The notes under the pieces: model-generated
The model's database searches: none
Seen by the model: only the letters and a program-made list of their open reading frames with translations
Told to the model about the DNA's origin: nothing
Translations under genes and position numbers: made by a program
Source of the DNA: Leclercia sp. UBA7405
Lineage (GTDB): Bacteria > Pseudomonadota > Gammaproteobacteria > Enterobacterales > Enterobacteriaceae
Length of the DNA stretch: 11,625 nt
Assembly (NCBI GenBank): GCA_002469605.1
Contig: DKMV01000377.1
Coordinates: forward strand, 1 to 11,625
Direction: 5' to 3'
Shown: positions 1 to 6,586 of the stretch, one piece after another
Layout: the number at the start of each line of letters is the position of its first letter
How positions within the stretch are numbered: position 1 is the stretch's first letter

Positions 1-728
1 GGATAGAGCAGGCGGTTCTGGCTCAGATCGCCGTTCTGCATCAGCGCCTGCAGCGAAATGCGCTGCTCTTTGCCCTGGTGCGTCAGCACTACGTTGCGCC
101 AGTCGGCGTCGTCGGTCAGACCGCCCGCGGCGTTGATGGCATCCAGAACGGTCAGCGGCACGTTGGTGATCGCCTGCTGGCCGGATTTATTCACCTGGCC
201 GGAGATATAAGCTTTTTGCGAACGGAACGCGGCGATATTAACGTCCACCTGCGGATCGGCGATGTACTGCGCTAAGCGCCCGGTAATATCACTACGAATT
301 TCAGCCAGGGTTTTACCGACCACGTGCACTTTGCCTATATAGGGATAGAACATGGTGCCGTCCGGCTGCACCCAGTTACCGGTGTCGCTGGAGCTACGGT
401 ACTGGCCGGCGGGGGTGGTCAGCTCGGGGTGATCCCAGACGGTAACGCTAATAACGTCACCAGGCCCGACGCGGTACTCATATGAGGAGATCTCCTGGTC
501 CAGCGAGACGTTCGGCTGGGCCACATTCGGACGGGGACGTAATTGCTCAACCAGTCTTGGGGTCAGGGGATAAACATTGACCATGCGGTCGAGGTCGAAA
601 TCAGCATCCTGCTGCTTAATCACATCCTTACCCATGGTCGACATATTGCTGCCAGGTAAGACGGTGCAACCACTCATCAAGGTTACGGACACCAATAATG
701 GCATCAATTTCATTTTGGATTTCATCAT
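1..728 (-). CDS. wza: Wza, outer-membrane polysaccharide export lipoprotein (3' part outside window)
   Basis: Wza is the octameric outer-membrane channel through which colanic acid (group 1-type capsule) leaves the cell, working with the inner-membrane kinase Wzc. About 242 codons are present; the E. coli protein has about 379, so the C-terminal part is cut by the window edge. The translation starts [10 protein letters not shown] and has a lipoprotein signal with lipobox LMSGC, placing the acylated cysteine at residue 21. A polysaccharide-export domain follows (about 85-170, including [20 protein letters not shown]), then the start of an SLBB-type repeat domain ([15 protein letters not shown]). 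Two adjacent ATGs (728 and 725) could both serve; 728 matches the E. coli start as I recall it. There is no clear Shine-Dalgarno. It is the first gene of its operon, and its control signals lie upstream to about position 1200. Identity is certain from near-identity to known Wza. Confidence 0.97.
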   Translation of the reverse strand, partial: MMKSKMKLMPLLVSVTLMSGCTVLPGSNMSTMGKDVIKQQDADFDLDRMVNVYPLTPRLVEQLRPRPNVAQPNVSLDQEISSYEYRVGPGDVISVTVWDHPELTTPAGQYRSSSDTGNWVQPDGTMFYPYIGKVHVVGKTLAEIRSDITGRLAQYIADPQVDVNIAAFRSQKAYISGQVNKSGQQAITNVPLTVLDAINAAGGLTDDADWRNVVLTHQGKEQRISLQALMQNGDLSQNRLLY

Positions 729-905
729 TGATTATTTATCACTTTGGCAGAGTAATTATCCTGTGCAATTTAATTAAGCGCGGGGCGATTAACTTTTAGC
801 ATGCAGTTAATAAAAGAGAAATATAACTGGCATCAGTCCTAAAAGAAGTTTATTCATCCAGCGGCTATTGACAGAATAATCGAGGCTGATTCACACGCCT
901 TCGGG

Positions 906-943
906 CACGCTACCGCCCTTGGCTTTCAGTTACCAATCCACTG
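906..943 (-). promoter_or_regulatory. JUMPstart element with ops site (RfaH loading) in the wza leader
   Basis: Read on the minus strand, 943 to 906 closely matches the JUMPstart sequence found ahead of enterobacterial capsule, O-antigen and LPS-core operons. It ends with the ops core GGCGGTAGCGTG at 917-906. In known systems, RNA polymerase pauses at ops and the NusG paralogue RfaH binds the exposed non-template strand, suppressing termination through the long operon. The site is about 180 bases before the wza start, in the untranslated leader, as expected. That this copy is used by RfaH is inferred from sequence match and position. Confidence 0.93.
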
Positions 944-1006
944 TATAAACAGTACGTTATGGATAAACACTCTCTTTGACCGGGTTCAGCACGAAAATAT
1001 ATCAGG

Positions 1007-1020
1007 CAGGAAAATTCTTA
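1007..1020 (-). promoter_or_regulatory. Candidate RcsAB box, proximal to wza
   Basis: On the minus strand this reads TAAGAATTTTCCTG, 12 of 14 positions identical to the RcsAB consensus TAAGAATATTCCTA. The RcsA/RcsB heterodimer activates colanic-acid genes. Five bases further on is TATATT (1001-996), preceded by TG to form an extended -10. If that hexamer is used, the box is centred near -25, inside the promoter spacer, which is an awkward place for an activator. It could repress, serve another start, or be a chance match. The box with its -10 is also flanked by a 6-base inverted repeat, CCGGGT (980-985) and ACCCGG (1020-1025). Confidence 0.5.
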
Positions 1021-1186
1021 CCCGGATATAGTTTCTGGTGTCTTTAAACCGACATAAAAATAGCAACAAGAGGCTTTGACATTTGATGCTGGAAGAATTG
1101 TTGCAGCTAACGTAATAGCAGGCAAGGAAACAACTACCGGGCTATAGCTTTTTAAGATTAATATTAACGCCAAAGTTTTAAGGTTT

Positions 1187-1200
1187 TAGGAATTTCTTCA
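1187..1200 (-). promoter_or_regulatory. Candidate RcsAB box, distal (wza activator site)
   Basis: On the minus strand this reads TGAAGAAATTCCTA. It matches the E. coli wza RcsAB box (TAAAGAAACTCCTA, from memory) at 12 of 14 positions and keeps the conserved TCCTA end. It is about 465 bases upstream of the wza start codon; my recollection is that the E. coli box is at a similar distance. It is therefore the better candidate for the classical Rcs phosphorelay input into the capsule operon. I could not place a convincing -35/-10 pair for wza between this box and the JUMPstart. The site also lies just upstream of a TATAAT on the plus strand that may serve yegH. Confidence 0.6.
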
Positions 1201-1216
1201 TGTTGACAAAAATTAT

Positions 1217-1222
1217 TATAAT
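1217..1222 (+). promoter_or_regulatory. Possible -10 element for yegH leader transcript
   Basis: TATAAT is a perfect sigma-70 -10 hexamer, but it lies in an AT-rich stretch where chance matches are common. No good -35 sits 16-18 bases upstream; that position (about 1194-1199) falls inside the distal RcsAB-like box, so an activator could substitute. A TTGACA at 1203-1208 is too close to pair with it. If used, transcription would start near 1229, giving a leader of roughly 190 bases before yegH. Confidence 0.3.
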
Positions 1223-1304
1223 ATTTTGACCTGCGATATTTCCTAAAATAAGTTATTTCCAGACAAGATAACTTTTACCCCATATTTAATAAGGAATTAC
1301 TTTG

Positions 1305-1373
1305 ATGAAATTTGCGACGCTCTGTGGAGAAATCTCCCTGCGGCATTGCATTTTTCCCGGCCTTTATCCATGA
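1305..1373 (+). CDS. Possible 22-residue leader ORF upstream of yegH
   Basis: An ATG at 1305 is preceded by AAGGAA (1291-1296) with 8 bases between, which is better than the ribosome-binding site of yegH itself. The frame runs 22 codons to TGA at 1371-1373. The peptide begins MKFATLCGEI and ends IFPGLYP; it has two cysteines, no clear membrane segment and no family I recognise. It ends 45 bases before the yegH ATG on the same strand. Its last codons contain CCTTTA, complementary to the TAAAGG before yegH, so it may act as a translated leader rather than as a peptide. A 22-codon frame with a good site can arise by chance, so confidence is low. Confidence 0.3.
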   Translation: MKFATLCGEISLRHCIFPGLYP

Positions 1374-1405
1374 TCGAAATGTGACAATTGTCATATAACT
1401 AAAGG
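1361..1405 (+). promoter_or_regulatory. Predicted RNA stem masking the yegH ribosome-binding region
   Basis: CCTTTA (1361-1366) is complementary to TAAAGG (1400-1405), the only Shine-Dalgarno-like sequence before yegH. Between them, 1379-1396 can form a hairpin of seven pairs (one G·U) with an AAUU loop, built on the perfect 12-base DNA palindrome TGACAATTGTCA at 1382-1393. As RNA this would fold the yegH initiation region. As DNA, the palindrome could instead be an operator. The 5' arm is in the end of the 22-codon leader ORF. Structure and function are inferred from base pairing only. Confidence 0.35.
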
Positions 1406-1418
1406 TATTATTCTCGCT

Positions 1419-3002
1419 ATGGAATGGATTGCAGATCCGTCAATCTGGGCCGGGCTGGTCACCCTGGTGGTGCTGGAACTGGTGCTCGGTATCGATAACC
1501 TGGTCTTTATTGCCATTCTCGCCGAAAAACTGCCCCCCGCTCAGCGCGACCGCGCCCGCGTCACCGGACTGTTGCTGGCGATGGTGATGCGCCTGCTGCT
1601 GCTGGCCTCTATCTCCTGGCTGGTGACGCTGACCAAACCGCTCTTTTCGATCTACAGCCTGAGCTTCAGCGCCCGGGATCTGATCATGCTCTTCGGTGGT
1701 TTCTTCCTGCTGTTTAAGGCCACGATGGAACTCAACGAGCGGCTGGAAGGCAAAGACAGCGAAAACCCCACCCAGCGGCGCGGGGCGAAGTTCTGGCCGG
1801 TGGTGGCGCAAATTGTGGTGCTGGATGCGGTCTTCTCCCTCGACTCGGTGATCACCGCCGTGGGGATGGTAGACCATCTGGCGGTGATGATGGCGGCGGT
1901 TATTATCGCCATCGGCCTGATGGTAATGGCCAGCAAGGCCCTCACCCGCTTCGTGAACAACCACCCGACTATCGTTATCTTATGCCTTAGCTTCCTGCTG
2001 ATGATTGGCTTTAGCCTGGTGGCAGACGGCTTTGGCTTCCATATTCCAAAAGGCTATCTGTACGCGGCGATTGGCTTCTCGGTGATTATTGAAGCGCTGA
2101 ACCAGCTGGCTATCTTTAACCGCCGTCGCTTTCTCTCGGCCAACCAGACGCTGCGTCAGCGCACGGCGGATACGGTGATGCGCCTGCTGAGCGGCAAGAA
2201 AGAGGATGCCGAGCTGGACGCGCAGTCGGCCTCACTGCTGGCGGATCACGACAGCAGCCAGATCTTTAACCCGCAGGAGCGGCGGATGATCGAGCGGGTG
2301 CTCAACCTCAATCAGCGCTCCGTGAGCAGCATCATGACGTCGCGTCACGATATCGAACATATCAACCTGAACGCGCCCGAACCGCAGATCCGCGCCCTGC
2401 TGGACAAAAACCAGCATACCCGGCTGGTGGTAACCGGCGGTGACCAGGAAGAAGATCTGCTCGGCGTAGTCCATATTATCGACCTGCTGAACCAGCAGCT
2501 GCACGGCGAGCCCCTCGACCTGCGCGCCCTGGTGCGCCAGCCGCTGGTCTTCCCGGAAGGGCTCCCCCTGCTCTCGGCCCTTGAGCAGTTCCGTAACGCG
2601 CGCACCCACTTTGCCTTTGTGGTGGATGAGTTCGGCTCCGTCGAAGGGGTCGTGACGCTCAGCGACGTCATGGAGACCATTGCCGGCAACCTGCCGAACG
2701 AGGTGGAAGAGATCGACGCTCGCCACGATATCCAGAAAAACGACGACGGCAGCTGGACGGCCAACGGCCATATGCCGCTGGAAGATTTGGTGCAGTACGT
2801 TCCCCTGCCGCTGGATGAGAAGCGCGAATACCACACCATTGCCGGTCTGCTGATGGAAAATCTGCAGCGCATTCCCGTGCCTGGCGAAGAGGTGCAGGTA
2901 GGTAATTACGCGCTCAAAACCCTGGAGGTGGAGAATCACCGGGTGCAGAAAGTCCAGCTGATCCCGCTGGGAGATGACGAAGAGATGGATTACGAAGTGT
3001 GA
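1419..3002 (+). CDS. yegH: YegH, TerC-family inner-membrane protein with CBS pair and CorC/HlyC domain
   Basis: The protein is 527 residues, the same length as E. coli YegH, and nearly collinear with it. Residues about 1-235 form a TerC-type membrane domain with several hydrophobic helices. It holds the acidic intramembrane motifs typical of the family, [12 protein letters not shown] near residue 20 and [16 protein letters not shown] near 140. A cytoplasmic linker leads to two CBS domains (about 300-425, including [18 protein letters not shown]). A CorC/HlyC transporter-associated domain follows (about 438-516). TerC relatives such as Alx and MeeF-type proteins are linked to Mn2+ or other metal export; the substrate of YegH is not established, so metal export is inference. 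The ATG at 1419 has a poor ribosome site (AAAGG, 13 bases away) and no good alternative in frame. It is divergent from wza and convergent with asmA. Confidence 0.95.
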   Translation: MEWIADPSIWAGLVTLVVLELVLGIDNLVFIAILAEKLPPAQRDRARVTGLLLAMVMRLLLLASISWLVTLTKPLFSIYSLSFSARDLIMLFGGFFLLFKATMELNERLEGKDSENPTQRRGAKFWPVVAQIVVLDAVFSLDSVITAVGMVDHLAVMMAAVIIAIGLMVMASKALTRFVNNHPTIVILCLSFLLMIGFSLVADGFGFHIPKGYLYAAIGFSVIIEALNQLAIFNRRRFLSANQTLRQRTADTVMRLLSGKKEDAELDAQSASLLADHDSSQIFNPQERRMIERVLNLNQRSVSSIMTSRHDIEHINLNAPEPQIRALLDKNQHTRLVVTGGDQEEDLLGVVHIIDLLNQQLHGEPLDLRALVRQPLVFPEGLPLLSALEQFRNARTHFAFVVDEFGSVEGVVTLSDVMETIAGNLPNEVEEIDARHDIQKNDDGSWTANGHMPLEDLVQYVPLPLDEKREYHTIAGLLMENLQRIPVPGEEVQVGNYALKTLEVENHRVQKVQLIPLGDDEEMDYEV

Positions 3003-3019
3003 TAAAAGAGGCGTAATAA

Positions 3020-3056
3020 AAAAAGCCGGGTAAGGCGCTCACCTTCCCGGCTTTTT
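3020..3056. terminator. Bidirectional intrinsic terminator between yegH and asmA
   Basis: GCCGGG (3025-3030) pairs with CCCGGC (3046-3051). A second stem, AAGG (3032-3035) with CCTT (3042-3045), is separated by one bulged T and closed by a six-base loop. The arms are flanked by A5 on the left and T5 on the right, so each strand ends the stem in a U tract. It begins 17 bases after the yegH stop and lies directly beside the asmA stop, so one hairpin can end both convergent transcripts. Confidence 0.93.
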
Positions 3057-3057
3057 A

Positions 3058-4905
3058 TTACATTTTTTCCAGCAGCTTTTTCACGTCTTTGCCGTTTTTA
3101 GAGTCTTTATTGCGATCTGCCCAGTCGTTGAGCCGTCGTTTCGCTTCATCCTGCAGATGTTTACGCAGAAGCTGATCCACCTGCAGGCTGTAGTTGAGCT
3201 CCTGCCACTTGCCGTATACGTTAAGCGGGATCGGCGTTGTCTTCAGGAAGTCGATAAGCGCACTCTCTCCGACCCAGCCTTCCAGCACCCGCACCTTAAA
3301 GTGGGTATCCGCCGTCTCTTTCACCAGATCAAGCGCGCCGTTACCCTCAAGGGAGATCATCGCCGACTGCCCCTGCATGGCGTTGAGCGTCAGCTGCCCC
3401 GCCTCCAGAGAGAGATCCGAGACAAAGCTGTCCAGACGGGTAGCGTTGTCATAGTTATCTTTCACCTTGACGTTGCTGCTGCGCTCCACCGCCTGCTGCA
3501 CCAACTGCTGGAAGTTGAGCCCTTCCATGCGGGTGTTGTGCATCTCGACGCGGGCCTGCCCCTGCCAGTTACGGCGGAAGGCTTCGGCGTCGATTTTGCT
3601 GCCAGCGAAATCCCCCGCCAGCGACAGGCTGCCGGTGAGCGGGATCGGGTAGTTAAAGGCTTTCAGCAGCGAGCCAATCTCAATATTCTCGAGACGCGGT
3701 TGGAATGCGGCCTGGGCTTCGCCTTTGCGCACATCCAGCGTGCCCGGCAGCGACAGGCGCCCCTGCCCCATCTGACCGCTAAGCTCGCCGATGGTCAGCA
3801 GACCATTTTTGTTGGTCATCTGGCTGCTTACCTGGGTGAAATCCATTCCCCGCCAGCGCACGCTGTTAGCTTTGAGCATAATATCCGCATCAAAACCGCG
3901 CAGGCCGTTGTAGTCCGGCTGACTCAGGTTTGAGGAGATCACCGGCCGGGGCTGCTTCGGCTGGCGCTGCCCCTGCTGGGCGACATCGCCCTGGGCCGCT
4001 GCCCCCTGCGCCGCCAGCAGGTTCTCCAGGTTAAGCCTGTCGAACTGCAAATCGATCATCCACTTTGGCGAATCGGCAAGAATAACGCTCGCCTGGCCTT
4101 TCATGGTGCTGTCGTTGGCTTTTAAATCAAGCTGGTTCAGCTCGAGCTGTTTATGCTCTTCGCGCCAGACGGCCTGCAGTTTGCCCTGCCCGGTCACCCC
4201 CTGGGTGGGGAGATCGGACCCCGTCAGCTGCCAGTTGAGCTGCTGGATATCGGCGATCAGCCGGTGGGGGTAGTCAGAGGCATTAACCTGGGCATTAAAG
4301 GAGAGGGTCATATCGCGCTGGTTGCGGTTAACCCGGGCGCTGAAATCTACCGTGCCTTTATGGTGCGCGTCCTGCTCCATCTGCAGGTTGAGATTACGCA
4401 CCGTCACCTGCTCATCGTCCTCGTGCTGGAACACCAGCACGCTATCGGCCACCTTCAGTTTGCCAATATCAAACGACCAGCCGTTATCCTCGGCGGCATC
4501 CGGCAGGGTATTTTCCCGTGGGGCGACCGGCGCGTCGGCGTTACGTACCGCCTCGGTTTGCGGGGTCAGCTGGATAACCGCGCCTTTGAGCATCACCTGC
4601 TCAACCTGCAGCTGGTGAGAGAGCAGCGGCATCAGGGCGACGTCGAGACGCATATTGTCGGCAACAATCAGCGGCTGCGGCGCGCCCGGCGCGGTTAACG
4701 ACATGCGTCCGGAAAGGATGCTGAGCTGCGGCCAGACGTGCCAGCGCAGCGGCCCGTCGAGCTTCAGGGCATAGCCGCTGCGCGCTTCAACCTGGCGCAC
4801 CATATACGCGCGAAAGTCGTTGGGGTTAACCAGCAGAACCAACGCAGACAGGCCAGCAACCAACACCACCAGCAAAATCATCAGCGTTGTAAGAACTCTT
4901 CTCAT
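3058..4905 (-). CDS. asmA: AsmA, outer-membrane assembly/lipid-transport related protein
   Basis: This 615-residue protein aligns along its length with E. coli AsmA (617). It starts MRRVLTTLMI and has one N-terminal hydrophobic helix (about 6-28) that anchors it in the inner membrane, with the rest in the periplasm. The AsmA-family N-terminal domain is followed by a long beta-rich region and a C-terminal charged tail ending KDVKKLLEKM. asmA was found through suppressors of OmpF assembly mutants. The family is now related to bridge-like (VPS13/TamB-type) proteins that move phospholipid to the outer membrane, so that role is likely here. A low-complexity Gln/Ala-rich stretch near residues 294-312 is the least conserved part. 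The start has a good GAGGAAG site. dcd ends 26 bases upstream, suggesting co-transcription as the last gene of udk-dcd-asmA. Confidence 0.96.
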   Translation of the reverse strand: MRRVLTTLMILLVVLVAGLSALVLLVNPNDFRAYMVRQVEARSGYALKLDGPLRWHVWPQLSILSGRMSLTAPGAPQPLIVADNMRLDVALMPLLSHQLQVEQVMLKGAVIQLTPQTEAVRNADAPVAPRENTLPDAAEDNGWSFDIGKLKVADSVLVFQHEDDEQVTVRNLNLQMEQDAHHKGTVDFSARVNRNQRDMTLSFNAQVNASDYPHRLIADIQQLNWQLTGSDLPTQGVTGQGKLQAVWREEHKQLELNQLDLKANDSTMKGQASVILADSPKWMIDLQFDRLNLENLLAAQGAAAQGDVAQQGQRQPKQPRPVISSNLSQPDYNGLRGFDADIMLKANSVRWRGMDFTQVSSQMTNKNGLLTIGELSGQMGQGRLSLPGTLDVRKGEAQAAFQPRLENIEIGSLLKAFNYPIPLTGSLSLAGDFAGSKIDAEAFRRNWQGQARVEMHNTRMEGLNFQQLVQQAVERSSNVKVKDNYDNATRLDSFVSDLSLEAGQLTLNAMQGQSAMISLEGNGALDLVKETADTHFKVRVLEGWVGESALIDFLKTTPIPLNVYGKWQELNYSLQVDQLLRKHLQDEAKRRLNDWADRNKDSKNGKDVKKLLEKM

Positions 4906-4931
4906 GGCTTCCTCGGTGGACTGGCCTAAGC

Positions 4932-5513
4932 TCAGTCTTTGTCAATACGACTGGCGACCACACCCTGCTGATCGCGATATTTCGCATCCTGACGGCGATT
5001 GTACGGACGCGCCGCCGGGCCGGTGAGCGGCTCAAAGCTCAGGGCGCCGATCATCATGCCCGGACGCAGCGCCAGCGGCAGTTTACCGGCATTGAAAAAC
5101 TCCAGCACGATGCGACCAGACCAGCCCGGATCGATACGGTGCGCGGTCACGTGCACCATCAGCCCCAGACGGGCCAGCGAGGAGCGGCCGTCGAGCCAGC
5201 CCACCAGATCCGCAGGCAGCGTCACGGATTCATAGGTCACGGCCAGCGCCAGCTCACCGGGATGCAGATAAAAAGCCTCGCCGTCAGCGAGGACGATCTC
5301 ATCGCTCATCACCCGGTCAAGGGCAGCGCTCACCTCATCTTTCGGCCCGCTCAGGTCGATAAAGGGGGCGGTATGTCCGCTGAAGGTACGGAATTTGTTA
5401 CCCAGACGCACATCGACGGTGACGCCGTTAATGCGCTCAACCGGCGGACGGGGGGTAATAGACAGGCGGCCTTCATCGAGCCAGGCTTCAATATCTTTAT
5501 CACACAGGCGCAT
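4932..5513 (-). CDS. dcd: dCTP deaminase
   Basis: Dcd deaminates dCTP to dUTP, the main source of dUMP for thymidylate synthesis in enterobacteria. The product is 193 residues, the E. coli length, and nearly identical to it. Active-site residues known from the E. coli homotrimer are in place: S111 and R115 in SSLARLGLM, and catalytic E138 in GRIVLEFF. The frame is open 13 codons further upstream (ATG at 5552). The start at 5513 gives the family N-terminus [11 protein letters not shown] and has AAAGGAG eight bases ahead, so it is preferred. The gene lies 91 bases after udk and 26 bases before asmA on the same strand. Confidence 0.97.
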   Translation of the reverse strand: MRLCDKDIEAWLDEGRLSITPRPPVERINGVTVDVRLGNKFRTFSGHTAPFIDLSGPKDEVSAALDRVMSDEIVLADGEAFYLHPGELALAVTYESVTLPADLVGWLDGRSSLARLGLMVHVTAHRIDPGWSGRIVLEFFNAGKLPLALRPGMMIGALSFEPLTGPAARPYNRRQDAKYRDQQGVVASRIDKD

Positions 5514-5537
5514 GGCACTCTCTCCTTTCGTGCATCG

Positions 5538-5566
5538 CGCCCCCGGGCGCAAATCCTGCGGGGGCG
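5538..5566 (-). other. GC-rich hairpin between udk and dcd
   Basis: On the minus strand CGCCCCCG (5566-5559) and CGGGGGCG (5545-5538) form an 8-bp perfect stem with a 13-base loop, about 25 bases before the dcd ATG. No U tract follows, so it is unlikely to be a simple terminator. It could protect the udk 3' end from exonucleases, set the relative level of dcd, or slow ribosome loading. The function is not shown by sequence. Confidence 0.6.
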
Positions 5567-5604
5567 AACCAGGTTATCTCTGAACGGTACACAATCCGCG
5601 CGTT

Positions 5605-6246
5605 TTATTCAAAAAACTGGCTGATTTTCGCTTTCAGAATATCGATAGCAATGCGGTTTTTACCCCCGCGCGGCACGATAATATCGGCGTATTGTTTGGA
5701 AGGTTCAATAAACTGCAGGAACATCGGACGTACGGTTTTCTGATACTGCGCCATCACTGAATCCATTGAGCGGCCGCGTTCGTTAACATCGCGCTTGATA
5801 CGGCGCATCAGGCAGATATCCAGCGGGGTATCGACAAAGATTGAGAAGTTCATCGATTCGCGCAGCCGCGCGTCGGTCAGCAGCAGGATGCCCTCAAGGA
5901 TGATCACCTTTTTCGGCTCGATGCGGATGGTCTCCTGGGTGCGGGTATGTTCTACATAGCTATAGACTGGCAGTTCAATAGCGGTGCCGCTTTTGAGCGA
6001 CTGCAGATGCTGGAACAACAAGCTGTGGTCCATCGCGCTTGGGTGGTCATAGTTGGTCTTAACACGCTCTTCCATCGACAGATGACTTTGATCCTTGTAA
6101 TAGCTGTCTTCCGGAATGACACCGATGTGCTCATCACCAACCTGTTCACGTAATTCACGGTAAAGCGTACTGGCAATAAGACTTTTACCTGAAGCCGATG
6201 CGCCGGCGATGCCTATAATGACGCACTGATGAGACTTATCAGTCAT
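5605..6246 (-). CDS. udk: Uridine/cytidine kinase
   Basis: Udk phosphorylates uridine and cytidine to UMP and CMP, using mainly GTP as donor in E. coli; this is the pyrimidine salvage route. The 213-residue product has the E. coli length and near-identical sequence. The Walker A loop is GASASGKS at residues 15-22. The nucleoside-binding region DHPSAMDH and the conserved [12 protein letters not shown] lid region are present. It ends AKISQFFE as in E. coli. The ATG at 6246 has a modest AGG about 10 bases ahead. As first gene of the minus-strand set it probably drives dcd and asmA as well. Its promoter-like sequence lies about 65 bases upstream, divergent from dgcE. Confidence 0.97.
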   Translation of the reverse strand: MTDKSHQCVIIGIAGASASGKSLIASTLYRELREQVGDEHIGVIPEDSYYKDQSHLSMEERVKTNYDHPSAMDHSLLFQHLQSLKSGTAIELPVYSYVEHTRTQETIRIEPKKVIILEGILLLTDARLRESMNFSIFVDTPLDICLMRRIKRDVNERGRSMDSVMAQYQKTVRPMFLQFIEPSKQYADIIVPRGGKNRIAIDILKAKISQFFE

Positions 6247-6586
6247 AAATTTAGCGACCTGAGTAACCTGGAATGTAAGGAAGGACGACGCCTTAGCGTC
6301 AAACGCGGCAATTATAGGGATTTCATGGGCCCGATACCAGTCGAATGCACAGCTTATGCGAGACGGGTCGAAACGGCCGTTAATCCTTTACCTAAATTAA
6401 TCCGCTCACTTTTTCAGCAGCGTCGACGAAATTTATCCAGGATAAGTATTTATTAACTCTATGATGTCATTTTATGAGCAGTCGCCATATGAATTGTAAA
6501 TTGTTTGTACTAGCATAATCCAAATTCAAAATTCCACGCGCCCGGACCCGTTTCCCGGCGGCACGATGTCCCTGGATAAAGCGGTA
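6247..6586. other. udk–dgcE divergent intergenic region
   Basis: This spacer of about 340 bases has the udk leader and promoter on the left (6247-6340). The dgcE side (about 6380-6530) is AT-rich. The best -10-like sequence toward dgcE is CATAAT at 6514-6519, about 70 bases before the ATG, with no good -35 partner; this is a weak call. No terminator, repeat or convincing small gene is visible. Confidence 0.6.
6311..6316 (-). promoter_or_regulatory. Likely -10 element of the udk promoter
   Basis: On the minus strand this is a perfect TATAAT, followed by a GC-rich discriminator (TGCCGCG). The -35 position at 17 bases gives only TGGTAT, a weak match. Transcription would start near 6304, leaving a leader of about 57 bases that contains a small stem (GACGC 6287-6291 with GCGTC 6296-6300). 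GC-rich discriminators often mark promoters repressed by ppGpp, which would suit a nucleotide-salvage gene; that link is inference. Confidence 0.55.

Larger units (their letters stand above)
729..1418. other. wza–yegH divergent intergenic region
   Basis: This 690-base AT-rich spacer separates the two divergent genes. The wza side (729-943) is untranslated leader with the ops element and a weak AT inverted repeat (788-794 with 805-811, loop of 10, no T tract). The middle (about 1040-1250) is the most AT-rich part, with an A+T palindrome TTAATATTAA at 1158-1167; this composition is typical of H-NS-bound capsule promoters, though that is inference. The yegH side (1217-1418) has a TATAAT, a possible short reading frame and an RNA stem. 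I see no conventional gene here. Confidence 0.8.

Noticed and set aside
577..777. Plus-strand ORF (66 codons) over the wza start
   Set aside because: It is antisense to the wza signal-peptide region and leader, with no ribosome site.
788..811. Inverted repeat in the wza leader as a terminator or attenuator
   Set aside because: The 7-bp stem is almost all A-T with a 10-base loop and no U tract on the wza strand; too weak to support a function.
1203..1254. TTGACA (1203) and TTGACC (1226) as -35 boxes for yegH
   Set aside because: TTGACA has no -10 at 16-18 bases, and TTGACC is followed at 17 bases only by TAAGTT; these are probably chance matches in AT-rich DNA.
3157..3933. Plus-strand ORF (258 codons) opposite asmA
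   Set aside because: It is a shadow of asmA with no start signal or family resemblance.
5514..5552. N-terminal extension of dcd (13 codons, ATG at 5552)
   Set aside because: The shorter start has a strong AAAGGAG and gives the exact E. coli length; the extension would translate through the GC hairpin.
6229..6456. Plus-strand ORF (75 codons) starting inside udk and crossing the udk promoter
   Set aside because: There is no Shine-Dalgarno, it covers the udk control region, and it has no recognisable sequence.
6566..6586. Upstream ATG for dgcE
   Set aside because: It adds seven residues absent from E. coli, with only a weak GGCGG four bases ahead. It cannot be fully excluded.
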